From Oceanobacillus salinisoli (GTDB taxonomy: Bacteria; Bacillota; Bacilli; Bacillales; Amphibacillaceae): a DNA stretch of 64,000 bases. Made by a program: the position numbers and the translations under genes. The stretch covers positions 83,965 to 147,964 of the forward strand of contig NZ_WOFB01000005.1 in NCBI RefSeq assembly GCF_009733865.1. The letters are read 5' to 3'. This document shows, in pieces, positions 42,136-52,182 of the stretch; position 1 is the stretch's first letter, and every line of letters starts with the position of its first letter. The notes beneath the pieces were generated by a model. That model worked only from the letters and a program-made list of their open reading frames with translations, had not been told where the DNA came from and did no database searches.

Positions 42136-42711
42136 CTATTCATTCATAATCTCATTCATTTTTTTAGGCTTAATTAACATTACTGGAGCAATAAATAGGC
42201 AAAATAAGGCTAATAAAAAAGCAAATATTGCAAGCACGATCATATCTGTCGAAATAGATAATGATCCAATATAAGCTACAGTACCAAAACCAATAATTAA
42301 TACCACATAAATCGAATAAATTTTTCCTAACTTTGATTTACTAGGCTGTTGAATACCAAATGCTATCTCTCTTGAAAATATATAGGGCAAAATAAGCATA
42401 ATCGTTAACATAATAACACCAACCCAAAACGTCGTTGTTAAATAGTAAATCCGTAATAATGGAATAGCTAAATGAATAGATGCGGTATTTAACATGACAA
42501 ATGATAACAACGAAAAATACCGCTTGCTATTATGTTTCGTCGTTTTCCAGAAATAATAAAATAATGCTCCAGCTATTAAAGCTAATAGCGAATTAAATAG
42601 AAATAATGGGATGCTCCCCTTGGGAATTGCACTAGTTAAAAAACCTGTACCCAATAATAGAATGGTAGTTCCGATGATTCGACTTTCTTTAAAAGTTACT
42701 TCTTTCTTCAT
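42136..42711 (-). CDS. Hypothetical membrane protein, paralogous family in the Tad locus
   Basis: A 191-residue protein with about six hydrophobic segments. Features are a leading KKEVTFKESRIIGTTILLLG, LFYYFWKTTKHNSKRYFSLLS near residue 48, and a conserved end AP(V/I)MLIKPKKMNEIMNE. It is the intact member of a family that also includes the nonsense-mutated copy at 41491 and the displaced fragment at 54650. No family name or function is known. Confidence 0.75.
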   Translation of the reverse strand: MKKEVTFKESRIIGTTILLLGTGFLTSAIPKGSIPLFLFNSLLALIAGALFYYFWKTTKHNSKRYFSLLSFVMLNTASIHLAIPLLRIYYLTTTFWVGVIMLTIMLILPYIFSREIAFGIQQPSKSKLGKIYSIYVVLIIGFGTVAYIGSLSISTDMIVLAIFAFLLALFCLFIAPVMLIKPKKMNEIMNE

Positions 42712-42806
42712 AAAAGCACCTAACTTTCGTTGTATAGATTCTCTTTTAGTTAAATATTATATAGTGCTTACCTTTTTAGATTTTAAAGAAGGAGAGGAGG
42801 ATAGCA

Positions 42807-44435
42807 TCATCCTCCAAAAAGACTACCTAGTTTTGAAAAACCTGATAATGTGCCATCCTTTATCGCCTTTGCTCCATTAACTATACCGTCATAACCTTTC
42901 TTAACGGTTTTAGTCACAGTTGACTTTAACCTTCTACCGGTTGCTGTACCATTGATTAGAGTAGTTGTTGCTATACCTGCAAACAATCCAAATCCTGCCC
43001 CTATAATCGTACCTAAACCCGGAACAACAGAACCTGCCACAGCACCAGCAGCAGCACTCGATGCTACACTTCCAACAGCGGTGGATGCTATGCCGATTCC
43101 AACATCTGTTGTTAAAGACGCGGCAAAATCCGTCGATGCTAACCCACTAAAATCAGAAAAACCATCGGAATGCTTTGAAACCGAACCCACCGAAGTTAAT
43201 CCAACTCCAACCGGTCCACCTAATTTCATCATGTTTGACGGCTTCCAAAAGCTTGAGGAAGCTACATTCCAAGAACTATTTAGCGATGATTTGGTAGCAT
43301 TCGCTACTGTTCCCATCATACCGCCGCTTCCACCAATTTTCTTTGATTCCATAAAAGCGTTGTATCTAGCCTCACCTACGCGTCGGACTTTTGGGCCAAA
43401 TTCCGCATTACTTCCACTATAATCATAGGATTTATACCTTTCATAAAACCAATTTCCAATGGAGCTGTTTAAACTTTCTTTCCCATAAACAGCATAATTG
43501 CCGTCTGCTAACTGCCTAAAATCAAAACCAGCATACGTTGCAATCAAACCTTGTGCAACATCATCAGCAAAACCCAGCACATATTTTTTAGCATCTTTGG
43601 CAATACTAACAGCCGTATCTATAAAATTATCGCTATCTTTTGTTGAATTAAAAATGATATTCCACAAAGAGGGTGGTTTGCCTGCATCACTATTCGCACC
43701 ATTGCCGCCTTGGATACCATTTCCTTGAGTTGCATTTCCATTACTAGTCAATCCACTTCCTTCTATTGCATTACCATTCGCAGCATCTCCACCGGCAAGT
43801 CCTTCTCCAGACCCATCCACATTGCCGCCATTAATTATGTTACCATTGGAATCTGCATTGTTGCCTCCCACAGCGTTTCCGTTTGCATCACTATTTCCGC
43901 CATTAATGGGATTGCCATTTTCATCGACATTGCCTGCATTTCCACTGTTACCACCATTAAGTGCCTGTCCGCCTTCTACATTCGTTCCATCAGATCCAAA
44001 TTGACCTTGCTCTACTGCAGTCCCACCAGCCCCTGTATTTCCAGCATCAATCTGGTTACCACTTTGCACATTATTACCTGGTTGAATCGCATTACCACCA
44101 ACTATCGTGGAAAAAGTTGGTGGAGCATTTGGTGTGATAAATTGACCAAATGTACCAGGATTTCCTTCAATGATTGGTTCTCCAGAGTTGAAACTGTCGC
44201 CTGACTCAGGTGCAGACCCATCATTATAGGATTCACCATATTCATATACTTCCCCCGGCGTGATAAACTCCCCACCAGTGATCGGTTCTCCCGGAGTGAT
44301 GGATTCCCCTGGTGTAATCGGCTGACCAGGAGTGATAAAACTCGCCGACACACTCATTATAGGCAATACATTCCAGAACAGGATGATGCTGATTAATACA
44401 ATGGAAATACGCCGATTGTATTTTCTTTGTTTCAT
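42807..44435 (-). CDS. Large secreted Gly/Asn-rich repeat protein
   Basis: A 542-residue exported protein. AAGGAGATG precedes the ATG. A signal peptide (about 1-32) is followed by ITPGE/ITPGQ pentad-like repeats (33-55) and then a Gly/Asn/Ser-rich region to about residue 270 built on degenerate G-N-x-(I/V)-x-G-G-N units. The C-terminal 270 residues contain a Gly/Ala-rich hydrophobic stretch (SAAAGAVAGSVVPGLGTIIGAG, about 465-490) and a basic amphipathic end (KSTVTKTVKKGYDGIVNGAK). The placement beside the pilin and VWA genes suggests a surface or tip component of the Tad system, possibly an adhesin. No family match could be made by eye. Confidence 0.75.
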   Translation of the reverse strand: MKQRKYNRRISIVLISIILFWNVLPIMSVSASFITPGQPITPGESITPGEPITGGEFITPGEVYEYGESYNDGSAPESGDSFNSGEPIIEGNPGTFGQFITPNAPPTFSTIVGGNAIQPGNNVQSGNQIDAGNTGAGGTAVEQGQFGSDGTNVEGGQALNGGNSGNAGNVDENGNPINGGNSDANGNAVGGNNADSNGNIINGGNVDGSGEGLAGGDAANGNAIEGSGLTSNGNATQGNGIQGGNGANSDAGKPPSLWNIIFNSTKDSDNFIDTAVSIAKDAKKYVLGFADDVAQGLIATYAGFDFRQLADGNYAVYGKESLNSSIGNWFYERYKSYDYSGSNAEFGPKVRRVGEARYNAFMESKKIGGSGGMMGTVANATKSSLNSSWNVASSSFWKPSNMMKLGGPVGVGLTSVGSVSKHSDGFSDFSGLASTDFAASLTTDVGIGIASTAVGSVASSAAAGAVAGSVVPGLGTIIGAGFGLFAGIATTTLINGTATGRRLKSTVTKTVKKGYDGIVNGAKAIKDGTLSGFSKLGSLFGG

Positions 44436-44493
44436 GACATCTCCTTTCCATACACGAATAACAGCTTAAAATGTCCTCCGTGTACTTCTACCA

Positions 44494-45933
44494 TTAACCG
44501 TTATTTGTTTGATTTCCCTCATATTTTTCTTCCAACTTTTGTATAGCTTCCTGATAGGCGTTTTCATTCCAGTCTTCTAGCTCTTTATCCAGCTCTTCAA
44601 CTTTACCTCTCATTGAATCGTGATATTCATCGTTTAACTCTATTAATCTGAAGTAAGTTTCTCTTGAAATTTCTTCTGTTGACTTCAACGCTTGATAAAT
44701 ATAGTCTAGTGATCTTTCCTCTTGTGTTAGATTGACTAAATTTTCTGTGGTATAACCAAAAATATCGAGACTGTTTTGTGTTTCCTGAAGATCAATTTCT
44801 TGCTTGCCTTGTTCTTTCCACTTTTCCCACGCTTCCGCCATTTCATTGATCTTATCAAACTCGTTTGCCAGTTCATTTTCATCTTTTACAGTTTGATAGA
44901 GTCCTTCTGCCGCATTTGCAATTTCTTTCAAATGATTCTGTCCCTCACTGTCCACATCATAACCAATGACATTAATGATTGGCTGAATATTGGAATCATA
45001 GAATTGCTCTGCTACCTTCACAGGCTCCGATTCACATGTCTCAATGCCATCACTTACCAAATACACAATATTGGTGTTTTCTTTTCCATTAAATTCTGCC
45101 AAATCTTCCTGCGCTTTGGAGAGAGCTAATCCATTTGGTGTCCACCCGGCAGGTTGAACACTATTCAAAGCCTTCGCAAAAGCATCTTCTTTATAAGAGT
45201 CGAACCCATAAATTTTATCAGAACTATTGCAGGATAATTCCTTATCACTGTCTGCTCCTGTTCCTTTATGTCCATATACTCTTAGTGCCACATTGGTATC
45301 TTCGGGTAATTCTTCCATAAAGGCTGTAATCGTCTCTTTTGCTGCAGCCATTTTCGATTTACCATCTATTTGCGCCGCCATGCTTCCAGATGCATCCAAT
45401 AAAATTGCTATATTTAATTGTTCTTTAAATTGGTATCTAGGGTCTTCTATTTCAGGAGAGCCTAATAATTGGAATTTTAATTCTTTCAAAATTTCTTCCT
45501 CACCCACGTAATCGTCCTGTACCAATTTCAGGGTTTCCCGATAAAAATAATGAAGCTCTTCCTCACTAGGGTTGTTGCTTATCTCAGGCATGTCTTCACC
45601 AAGATATTCTAGTAATTCCTGTCCTTCTCGTTCTGCTCCATCTTTATTATTAAAAACTTTTCGAGCATATTTTCCTTGTTCTAGTGCCGCCAATTCCTCT
45701 ACCGTTGATGGTAATGGATCTGTTTCAAACTCTTTAGAAGAACTTGTTTCATTTTTTTCTTCCTCAGGTACTTCTGACTCATCTTGTTCCTTTTGTGTTT
45801 CATCATCCTCAGGCGTAATCACTGTTCCAGCTTCCAATGATTCCTTATTTTCTTCTTGGTTATTTGGCTCTTGGGAACATCCCGCGGGAAGGATAAAGAA
45901 CAAGACACTAAAAACTGCGATTTTCCTCACCAA
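44494..45933 (-). CDS. VWA-domain lipoprotein, tandem paralogue 2
   Basis: A 479-residue lipoprotein. The TTG at 45933 has AGGAGG 6 bases upstream and gives the same length as the copy at 46019. The signal ends FILPAGC with Cys19, followed by a 45-residue acidic linker. A von Willebrand A domain runs from about 172 to 360 with the MIDAS motif DASGS (180-184). Strong identity with the upstream copy is visible throughout, drifting mainly at the C-terminal helical region. VWA domains bind metal and protein ligands; in Tad loci VWA proteins often serve as tip adhesins or assembly factors. Confidence 0.85.
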   Translation of the reverse strand: MVRKIAVFSVLFFILPAGCSQEPNNQEENKESLEAGTVITPEDDETQKEQDESEVPEEEKNETSSSKEFETDPLPSTVEELAALEQGKYARKVFNNKDGAEREGQELLEYLGEDMPEISNNPSEEELHYFYRETLKLVQDDYVGEEEILKELKFQLLGSPEIEDPRYQFKEQLNIAILLDASGSMAAQIDGKSKMAAAKETITAFMEELPEDTNVALRVYGHKGTGADSDKELSCNSSDKIYGFDSYKEDAFAKALNSVQPAGWTPNGLALSKAQEDLAEFNGKENTNIVYLVSDGIETCESEPVKVAEQFYDSNIQPIINVIGYDVDSEGQNHLKEIANAAEGLYQTVKDENELANEFDKINEMAEAWEKWKEQGKQEIDLQETQNSLDIFGYTTENLVNLTQEERSLDYIYQALKSTEEISRETYFRLIELNDEYHDSMRGKVEELDKELEDWNENAYQEAIQKLEEKYEGNQTNNG

Positions 45934-46018
45934 AGTAAACCTCCTTTGGTAGAAATCTCTGTAATTCATTCCAAAATAAGTTAATGCTGATTAATATAAC
46001 ATCATATAATGGTATCAT

Positions 46019-47458
46019 TTAACTATTATTTGTTTGGTTTTCTTCATATTTCTCTTCCAACTTCTGTAATGCTTCTTTATAAGAATTTTTATTCCATTCT
46101 TCCAACTTACTCTGGAGCTTATCAACTTCTGTTCTCATGGCATTGTGGTAGTTGGAATTTATCTCCTGCAATTGTTGAAATGTTTCTTGTGAAATTTCAC
46201 CTGTTGAGAGTAATGCTTCAAAAATATATCTTAGTGACGATTGCTCTTCAAACAGTTTGGCTTCATCTCTAGTGGCAAATCCAAAAATATCCATATCATT
46301 TTGTTTCTCTTGCAAATCTAATTCTAGCATTCCTTTTTCTTTCCACTCTTTCCATGCTTCAGCCATTTCATTAATTTTATTAAATTCATTCGCTAATTCA
46401 GCTTCATCCTGAACGGTTTGATACAGACCCTCTGCCGCATTCGCAATTTCCTTCAAATGATTCTGGCCTTCACTATCAACGTCAAAGCCAATTACACTAA
46501 TAATAGGTTGAATATTAGAATCATAGAATTGCTTAGCTACCTGCACTGGCTCTGTTTCACAAGTCTCAATACCATCGCTTACCAAGTACACAATATTGGT
46601 GTTTTCTTCTCCAATAAAATCAGCTAAATCCTCTTGTGCTTTGGATAAGGCTAAGCCATTTGGTGTCCAGCCTGCAGGTTGAACAGAATTCAACGCCTCT
46701 GAAAATGCTTCCTTTTCATAGGGACTATATCCATAAATAATCTCAGAACTATTACAGGATAATTCCTTATCACTGTCTGCTCCTGTTCCTTTATGTCCAT
46801 AAACTCTTAATGCAACATTGGTTTCTTCGGGTAATTCTTCCATAAAAGCTGTAATTGTCTCTTTAGCTGCAGCCATTTTCGATTTACCATCTATTTGCGC
46901 CGCCATACTTCCAGATGCATCCAATAAAATTGCTATGTTTAATTGTTCTTTAAATTGATACCTGGGATCCTCTACTTCAGGGCTCCCTAATAATTGGAAT
47001 TTTATATTTTTCAGAATTTCCTCTTCGCCAACATAATCATCCTGGACGAGTTTTAATGTTTCCCTAAAAAAATATTCAAGCTCTGTATCACTGGGATTAC
47101 TACTTATTTCGGCCATATCTTCCCCCAGGTAATCCAGTAACTCAGCACCTTCCCGTTCTGCCCCATCTTTATTATTAAAAACTTTTCGAGCATATTTTCC
47201 TTGCTCTAATGCCGCCAGTTCCTCTACCGTTGTTGGTAATGGGTCTGTTTCAAACTCTTGGGAAACAACTGTTTCGTTTATTTCTTCATCAGGATCCTCA
47301 GACTCATCTTGTTCCTTTTGTTTTTCATCATCGTCAGGCGTGATTACAGTTCCTGCTTCCAATGATTCTGAAGTTTCTTCCTGGTTATTTGGTACTTGAG
47401 AACATCCCGCTAAAAGGATAAAGAACAACACACTAAAAACTACAATTTTCCTCACCAA
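46019..47458 (-). CDS. VWA-domain lipoprotein, tandem paralogue 1
   Basis: A 479-residue lipoprotein directly after the Flp-like pilin gene. TTG start with GAGGAGG upstream. The lipobox LLAGC has Cys19; the MIDAS DASGS is at 180-184 with KSKMAAAKETI following. The shared middle (QLNIAILLDASGSMAAQIDG) is nearly invariant between the copies, while the C-terminal 100 residues differ more, as expected if the two have separated ligand roles. The short 85-base gap between the genes argues for recent tandem duplication. Confidence 0.87.
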   Translation of the reverse strand: MVRKIVVFSVLFFILLAGCSQVPNNQEETSESLEAGTVITPDDDEKQKEQDESEDPDEEINETVVSQEFETDPLPTTVEELAALEQGKYARKVFNNKDGAEREGAELLDYLGEDMAEISSNPSDTELEYFFRETLKLVQDDYVGEEEILKNIKFQLLGSPEVEDPRYQFKEQLNIAILLDASGSMAAQIDGKSKMAAAKETITAFMEELPEETNVALRVYGHKGTGADSDKELSCNSSEIIYGYSPYEKEAFSEALNSVQPAGWTPNGLALSKAQEDLADFIGEENTNIVYLVSDGIETCETEPVQVAKQFYDSNIQPIISVIGFDVDSEGQNHLKEIANAAEGLYQTVQDEAELANEFNKINEMAEAWKEWKEKGMLELDLQEKQNDMDIFGFATRDEAKLFEEQSSLRYIFEALLSTGEISQETFQQLQEINSNYHNAMRTEVDKLQSKLEEWNKNSYKEALQKLEEKYEENQTNNS

Positions 47459-47494
47459 CGTAAACCTCCTCTGCCAGCAATCTCTGTAATTCGA

Positions 47495-47698
47495 CTAACC
47501 TACCATTCCTTTAATTTTACTAATAATACTTGTAATTATGTCCGTTATCCCACTTTCCTGATCACTAATCGCTGAAGACACAATTCCCAATACTAAAATT
47601 AATAAAGCCGCTATCCCTAACCACTCCAATGATTGTGCACCTTTCTCATTGTTCAGCCATTGCGACACCTTCACATAAAACCCTGTTAACTTTTCCAT
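47495..47698 (-). CDS. Flp-like major pilin
   Basis: A 67-residue Flp-type prepilin, the fibre subunit of the Tad pilus. The processing motif NEKGAQSLEWLGIAALLI near residue 18 has Gly before the cleavage site and Glu five residues later, followed by a hydrophobic helix (about 28-45). Short mature part, as usual for Flp. AAGGAGAGG precedes the ATG. No prepilin peptidase (TadV/CpaA) is seen in the window, so it must be supplied elsewhere. Confidence 0.85.
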   Translation of the reverse strand: MEKLTGFYVKVSQWLNNEKGAQSLEWLGIAALLILVLGIVSSAISDQESGITDIITSIISKIKGMVG

Positions 47699-47769
47699 TT
47701 TAAAACCTCTCCTTTTGATTTTTATTATTTTTTATTTAAATGACTAAGTACAGCCATTGTTTTCTGTAC

Positions 47770-48702
47770 CTATTGAAACAATTGAAAAATATTACTGTTT
47801 TGGTTAAACATATTCATCACCATCAGTCCACCTATTAAAACCAATGCAGATGGCAACACAACAAATGTCGTGATTAACGTAACTTTCGGTGATGCTTTTG
47901 CGGCTTGTTCTTTGATTAGTTCCTTCTTTAACTTCCTCATTTCGATGGACTGCTGGTGGAACGTTTTGGAAATGGGGATTCCCAGTTTTCCCCCTTGAAT
48001 TAGCGCTTTAATTAATAGTTGAAATTCTTTACTCGTATTTCGTTCCAATAACATTCGGTATGCGGAAGCTCTTGGCACTCCCATTTGCACTTCCTGAATA
48101 AAGCGGCCAAATTCTTCCTGAACAGGGCCTTCAAAGTAAGGAACGATATCCCGCAGTGCCTGATCCAGGTTCACACCTGCTTTTAACGTAACACTCATTG
48201 TATCCAGGAAATCCGGTAACTGATAGGTTAGCTCCTCCTGACGTTTTTTTGCCTTTGACTTTATCCAAAAAATGACAGCCAGATAGCCAACAATCGGATA
48301 AATAATCACGGTAAGTTCAGCAAAAGGAAATCGAAATATCATGGCAAGTCCACCAATAATCAAACCGATGATCATAAAAAATATTTTCAATCCCTGGAAC
48401 CTTTCCGTTGTTAAACGATAGGGATGGCCCGCTTCTGTTAACCATTTTTCCACATCATGATCTTCGCTGTAAAAATTAATTCGCTGGCCAATGGTTGAAA
48501 AATCATCGGCAAAATGGAATACTCTCGTTAATAGCTTTTCTTTCCGTGTTTGTTTTTTTCCAAAGATATCTTCCCTATAATGATCTTCTTTCGCCCGTTT
48601 CTTCAGATCACTTATGTAAACCGTATATTCGTATCCATATTTTAGCCCTAACCCAATGAAAAAGAGAATGAGTAATAAAAATAATACAATTAATCCATCC
48701 AT
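47770..48702 (-). CDS. TadC-like platform membrane protein
   Basis: A 310-residue T2SSF-domain protein, one half of the inner-membrane platform. Hydrophobic helices lie at both ends, and the T2SSF core (LPDFLDTMSVTLKAGVNLDQAL near residue 150, IPISKTFHQQSIEMRK near 240) is clear. It starts 5 bases after the TadB stop. It partners TadB and the CpaF motor. Confidence 0.88.
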   Translation of the reverse strand: MDGLIVLFLLLILFFIGLGLKYGYEYTVYISDLKKRAKEDHYREDIFGKKQTRKEKLLTRVFHFADDFSTIGQRINFYSEDHDVEKWLTEAGHPYRLTTERFQGLKIFFMIIGLIIGGLAMIFRFPFAELTVIIYPIVGYLAVIFWIKSKAKKRQEELTYQLPDFLDTMSVTLKAGVNLDQALRDIVPYFEGPVQEEFGRFIQEVQMGVPRASAYRMLLERNTSKEFQLLIKALIQGGKLGIPISKTFHQQSIEMRKLKKELIKEQAAKASPKVTLITTFVVLPSALVLIGGLMVMNMFNQNSNIFQLFQ

Positions 48703-48706
48703 CTGC

Positions 48707-49633
48707 TCACACCCTTATATTGGTGACTTTACGTACTAACCAGAACGTTAGAGCCGTACCAAGAATAAAAAATAGTAGTAATAGGATTCCAATTCCAGTA
48801 AATAAAGGATCTAAAAAGCCATCAATTATGTTATTCATCATTAGCACAAGAAAAATAGGAATAATTGGAACCAGAATGGCAACATAGCGTTGTTCAGCTG
48901 TCATTGTTTTGATTTCCTGTTTTAGCAGCTTCCGGTCTTCTAATGTTTGACTCATTTCATCCAGAATAGAGGAAATATTTCCGCCAGCTTTTTTCTGGAT
49001 TAATACGGTTGCAACGAAAAGTTTGAATTCTTTATTACTAATTCGATTTTCCATTTTCTTAATCGCAATATCAAAAGGGATCCCCAACGACAGTTCATGT
49101 GCTAATTGTTTGAATTCCGTCTTTGCAGGTGCAGCAATCTCCTGGGCAACCATTTGAATCCCCTGATTTAATGTCATCCCCGACCTTGTAGAGTTCGCTA
49201 AAATTCTGCATATCTCAGGAAGCTGTTCTACTAACCTTTCATGCATTTTATTTTTACGAACAGCAAACAAAATTCGTTTTCCACCTTCAACTAAAATCAG
49301 TGACAGAAAAGCACTTAACAGTAATCTCAAGTTAAACATATTTACGAGCAGTAAAATCATGCCCATCAATGCGACAAATTGTGCCGCGATAAACTCGGAA
49401 GGTGTAAATGGGATGTTTGCCTGCTTCAGCTTTTTAAACATTGGCTGAGCCGTATCCGTGTGATCATATCGATCTCCCAATAACACAATAAAGCTTTTTC
49501 GTTCCTGATCCGGTTTATAGAAATCCTCTGCCTGCTTACGCCAGGAACGTTTGGCTCTGCGGTAATCCAGCCAATATGCCAGGAAGATAATAAAGCAAAA
49601 CGTAGCTAAAATCGTAATGATGGTAGGAATCAT
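48707..49633 (-). CDS. TadB-like platform membrane protein
   Basis: A 308-residue T2SSF-domain membrane protein. LPEICRILANSTRSGMTLNQGIQ near 145 and NISSILDEMSQTLEDRK near 222 are the F-domain signatures. The ATG overlaps the cpaF stop (four bases). Normal length; no defects are seen. Confidence 0.88.
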   Translation of the reverse strand: MIPTIITILATFCFIIFLAYWLDYRRAKRSWRKQAEDFYKPDQERKSFIVLLGDRYDHTDTAQPMFKKLKQANIPFTPSEFIAAQFVALMGMILLLVNMFNLRLLLSAFLSLILVEGGKRILFAVRKNKMHERLVEQLPEICRILANSTRSGMTLNQGIQMVAQEIAAPAKTEFKQLAHELSLGIPFDIAIKKMENRISNKEFKLFVATVLIQKKAGGNISSILDEMSQTLEDRKLLKQEIKTMTAEQRYVAILVPIIPIFLVLMMNNIIDGFLDPLFTGIGILLLLFFILGTALTFWLVRKVTNIRV

Positions 49634-50976
49634 AGACGTACCTCCTCTTCTGTCGGTATGAACAGAGAGTCCGAGATATTCTGACCAAATGTATTTAATC
49701 TGCTTAAACAGTTGGGAACATATCCGGTCGGCGTATAATATCCCTCTATGTCACCATTTTCTGTCATATTTGTCCGCTTAAACCTGAAGATTTCTTTGAT
49801 TCGATGTTCCCCATCCTCATCCTGTACTACCTCTGAGATAGCCACAATCTTTCTTGTACCATCTGTTAGCCGTGTAACTTGAATTATAATATCTAGCGCA
49901 CCTACAATATATTCACGTATAATTCTTGCAGGCAATTCCAGACCTGCCATCACGACCATTGCCTCCACACGCCTTAGGGCATCATCTGTTGAGTTCGCGT
50001 GTACGGTTGTAATCGAGCCTTCATGACCGGTATTCATGGCCTGTAGCATATCAAATGCTTCTCCACTGCGGACTTCCCCAACAATAATCCTGTCCGGACG
50101 CATTCGTAACGCATTTCGGACAAGTTGTCGAATGGTTATTTCCCCCTGTCCTTCTACATTTTCCGTTCGGGCTTCCATACCAATTACATTTGGACGGTCA
50201 AGCCTTAGTTCTGCTGAATCTTCAATTGTAATAACCCTCTCGCCATGAGGTATATCTGCAGCTAACACATTTAGTAGTGTTGTCTTACCTGAACCTGTAC
50301 CACCTGATATTAATGTATTCAATTTTGATTTTGTCACTGCTTGTACAAATAGTGCCATCCGCTCATCCAATGTGTTAAATTGCAGCATATCATCCATTTG
50401 AAACGGATCTTTTCGAAACTTACGAATGGAAACAAGCGTACCATTAAGACTGACAGGTGGAATAACTGCATTCACACGGCTTCCATCCGGCAATCTAGCG
50501 TCTACCATTGGTGAGCTTTCATCAATTCTTCTACCAATCGGTGCCACAATTCGATCCACAACATGCCTTACATGCGCATCATCGCGAAAAGAGATATTAC
50601 TTTGTTCCAATTTCCCAAAGCGCTCAATATAAACTTCATCATACCCATTGATCAATATCTCTGTAATCGATTCATCAGAAATAAGCGGCTCCAATGGTCC
50701 AAAACCAACCGATTCATCCAGTATACTGCTGATAAGTAAATCTTTTTCCTGTCTCGGTATAACTACTTTTTCCTCTGACATAAATTGTGAGACTAATTGT
50801 TCTATTTTTAATCTCATCTCACCCTGACTCAAACTTGTCAAAGCTTCTAAATTTGTATCACGTAGCAAACGGGTTTTGTAATGCTCTACCAATTCTTCAA
50901 TATACTGATTCTGTTCGTTGCTTACTGGCTTTGTTTTTAATGTTTGATTAACACGTCGTTCAAATAAAGAAGCCAT
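49630..50976 (-). CDS. CpaF/TadA pilus ATPase
   Basis: A 448-residue secretion ATPase that powers Flp pilus assembly. The ATG at 50976 is 9 bases from AGGAGG; an earlier in-frame TTG is too close to it. Walker [10 protein letters not shown] is at 225-233; the Asp/His boxes ([12 protein letters not shown] and TTVHANS) and Walker B with [11 protein letters not shown] near 294 are intact. N-terminal helical region is shorter than in Caulobacter CpaF. Confidence 0.9.
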   Translation of the reverse strand: MASLFERRVNQTLKTKPVSNEQNQYIEELVEHYKTRLLRDTNLEALTSLSQGEMRLKIEQLVSQFMSEEKVVIPRQEKDLLISSILDESVGFGPLEPLISDESITEILINGYDEVYIERFGKLEQSNISFRDDAHVRHVVDRIVAPIGRRIDESSPMVDARLPDGSRVNAVIPPVSLNGTLVSIRKFRKDPFQMDDMLQFNTLDERMALFVQAVTKSKLNTLISGGTGSGKTTLLNVLAADIPHGERVITIEDSAELRLDRPNVIGMEARTENVEGQGEITIRQLVRNALRMRPDRIIVGEVRSGEAFDMLQAMNTGHEGSITTVHANSTDDALRRVEAMVVMAGLELPARIIREYIVGALDIIIQVTRLTDGTRKIVAISEVVQDEDGEHRIKEIFRFKRTNMTENGDIEGYYTPTGYVPNCLSRLNTFGQNISDSLFIPTEEEVRL

Positions 50977-50989
50977 TGGCAATCACCTC

Positions 50990-52144
50990 CTAGCTCAATA
51001 CCGACTTCGCAAATTTGCGTATATCTTTCGCAAAAGGAATGAACTTTTCCTTTTGTGCTTTTCGAATGGTATCTCCTTTGTTAATAAACGTCTGCAATCG
51101 TTTGAAATCTCTTCGAATCGTGGCGGTTATCGGAAAACGCACTAAATCTTTCAAATCCTTTTCTTTCAGTTCCATTTCCTTTGAGATATTATTAAGAATG
51201 ATTTCCATGCTGGATTTCAACTCAATCCCAAGTCGTTCACTTACTTCTTCAAAATGTTTCAAGACTTTCAAAGAAGGAGTATCGGGTTGTAGTACATAGT
51301 AAATTTTATCCGCTTCTTCGATTGCCGCTACGGTATTCTCATTGACAATCGCAGGTAAATCGATGACACAAAAATCGAATGAACGCCTGCATGCACGGAG
51401 TAATCGGCTAATAAATTCAGCATCAATTGCCTCCGCTACCCCAGCATCTGCAGGACTTATTAACACTTCCAATTTCGAATGTTCCTCTGTTTGGGACACA
51501 TTACGAATATGACTTTCATTTAATTCGTTAATAACAGGTTGCAAGTCAATGAGGGACCGGTTCGTCTCTAAAGACATGATGGTTTCAATCCCTCCAAATT
51601 GGACGTTTAAATCAATTAAGATCACCTCTGCTGCTGATTCAAGTTTTATCGTTTGCGCATAAGTAGAAGAAATAACGGTTTTACCTGTACCACCTTTTCC
51701 ACTGTAAAATGCATGAATTTGTCCTCTTCCCCGACCAAATACGACAACATTTTCTTTATCTGCATCCAGTTGCAATCTATAATTTTTCTGCATCGTAGGA
51801 AAACGGCTAATAAATAAGCTTAGTTCATCAGGCAGAATAAAAAATTCCTCTGCACCAGCCCTCATAATATTTCGCAATAAACCAATGTCGGATACTGTTG
51901 CAAGGAAAATAACATATGTAGGTGGATGTATCGATTTAACATACTGAACTTGTTCCTCTACATAGTCTGTATTTGCCAGGATAAAAATTACAAAATCTCT
52001 TGTTTGACGATTAATTTCACGCGAAACATCATCAGATCCAATCACCGTCACGTTATTCTGATCCCGATCAATCGCATTTAGCACTTGAGTAGTAATCGAA
52101 TCTTCTTCACTCACAATTAAAATATCAAATGGATCACTCATCAT
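50990..52144 (-). CDS. CpaE/TadZ-like ATPase
   Basis: A 384-residue protein with an N-terminal receiver-like domain (about 1-120) and a ParA/MinD-type ATPase domain. The deviant Walker A KGGTGKT is at 150-156. It usually localises the Tad machinery. AAGGAGAG precedes the ATG. It is followed by cpaF after a 13-base gap. Confidence 0.87.
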   Translation of the reverse strand: MMSDPFDILIVSEEDSITTQVLNAIDRDQNNVTVIGSDDVSREINRQTRDFVIFILANTDYVEEQVQYVKSIHPPTYVIFLATVSDIGLLRNIMRAGAEEFFILPDELSLFISRFPTMQKNYRLQLDADKENVVVFGRGRGQIHAFYSGKGGTGKTVISSTYAQTIKLESAAEVILIDLNVQFGGIETIMSLETNRSLIDLQPVINELNESHIRNVSQTEEHSKLEVLISPADAGVAEAIDAEFISRLLRACRRSFDFCVIDLPAIVNENTVAAIEEADKIYYVLQPDTPSLKVLKHFEEVSERLGIELKSSMEIILNNISKEMELKEKDLKDLVRFPITATIRRDFKRLQTFINKGDTIRKAQKEKFIPFAKDIRKFAKSVLS

Positions 52145-52182
52145 TTCTCTCCTTGATTACTTTCTCCCATATAGAGACATTT

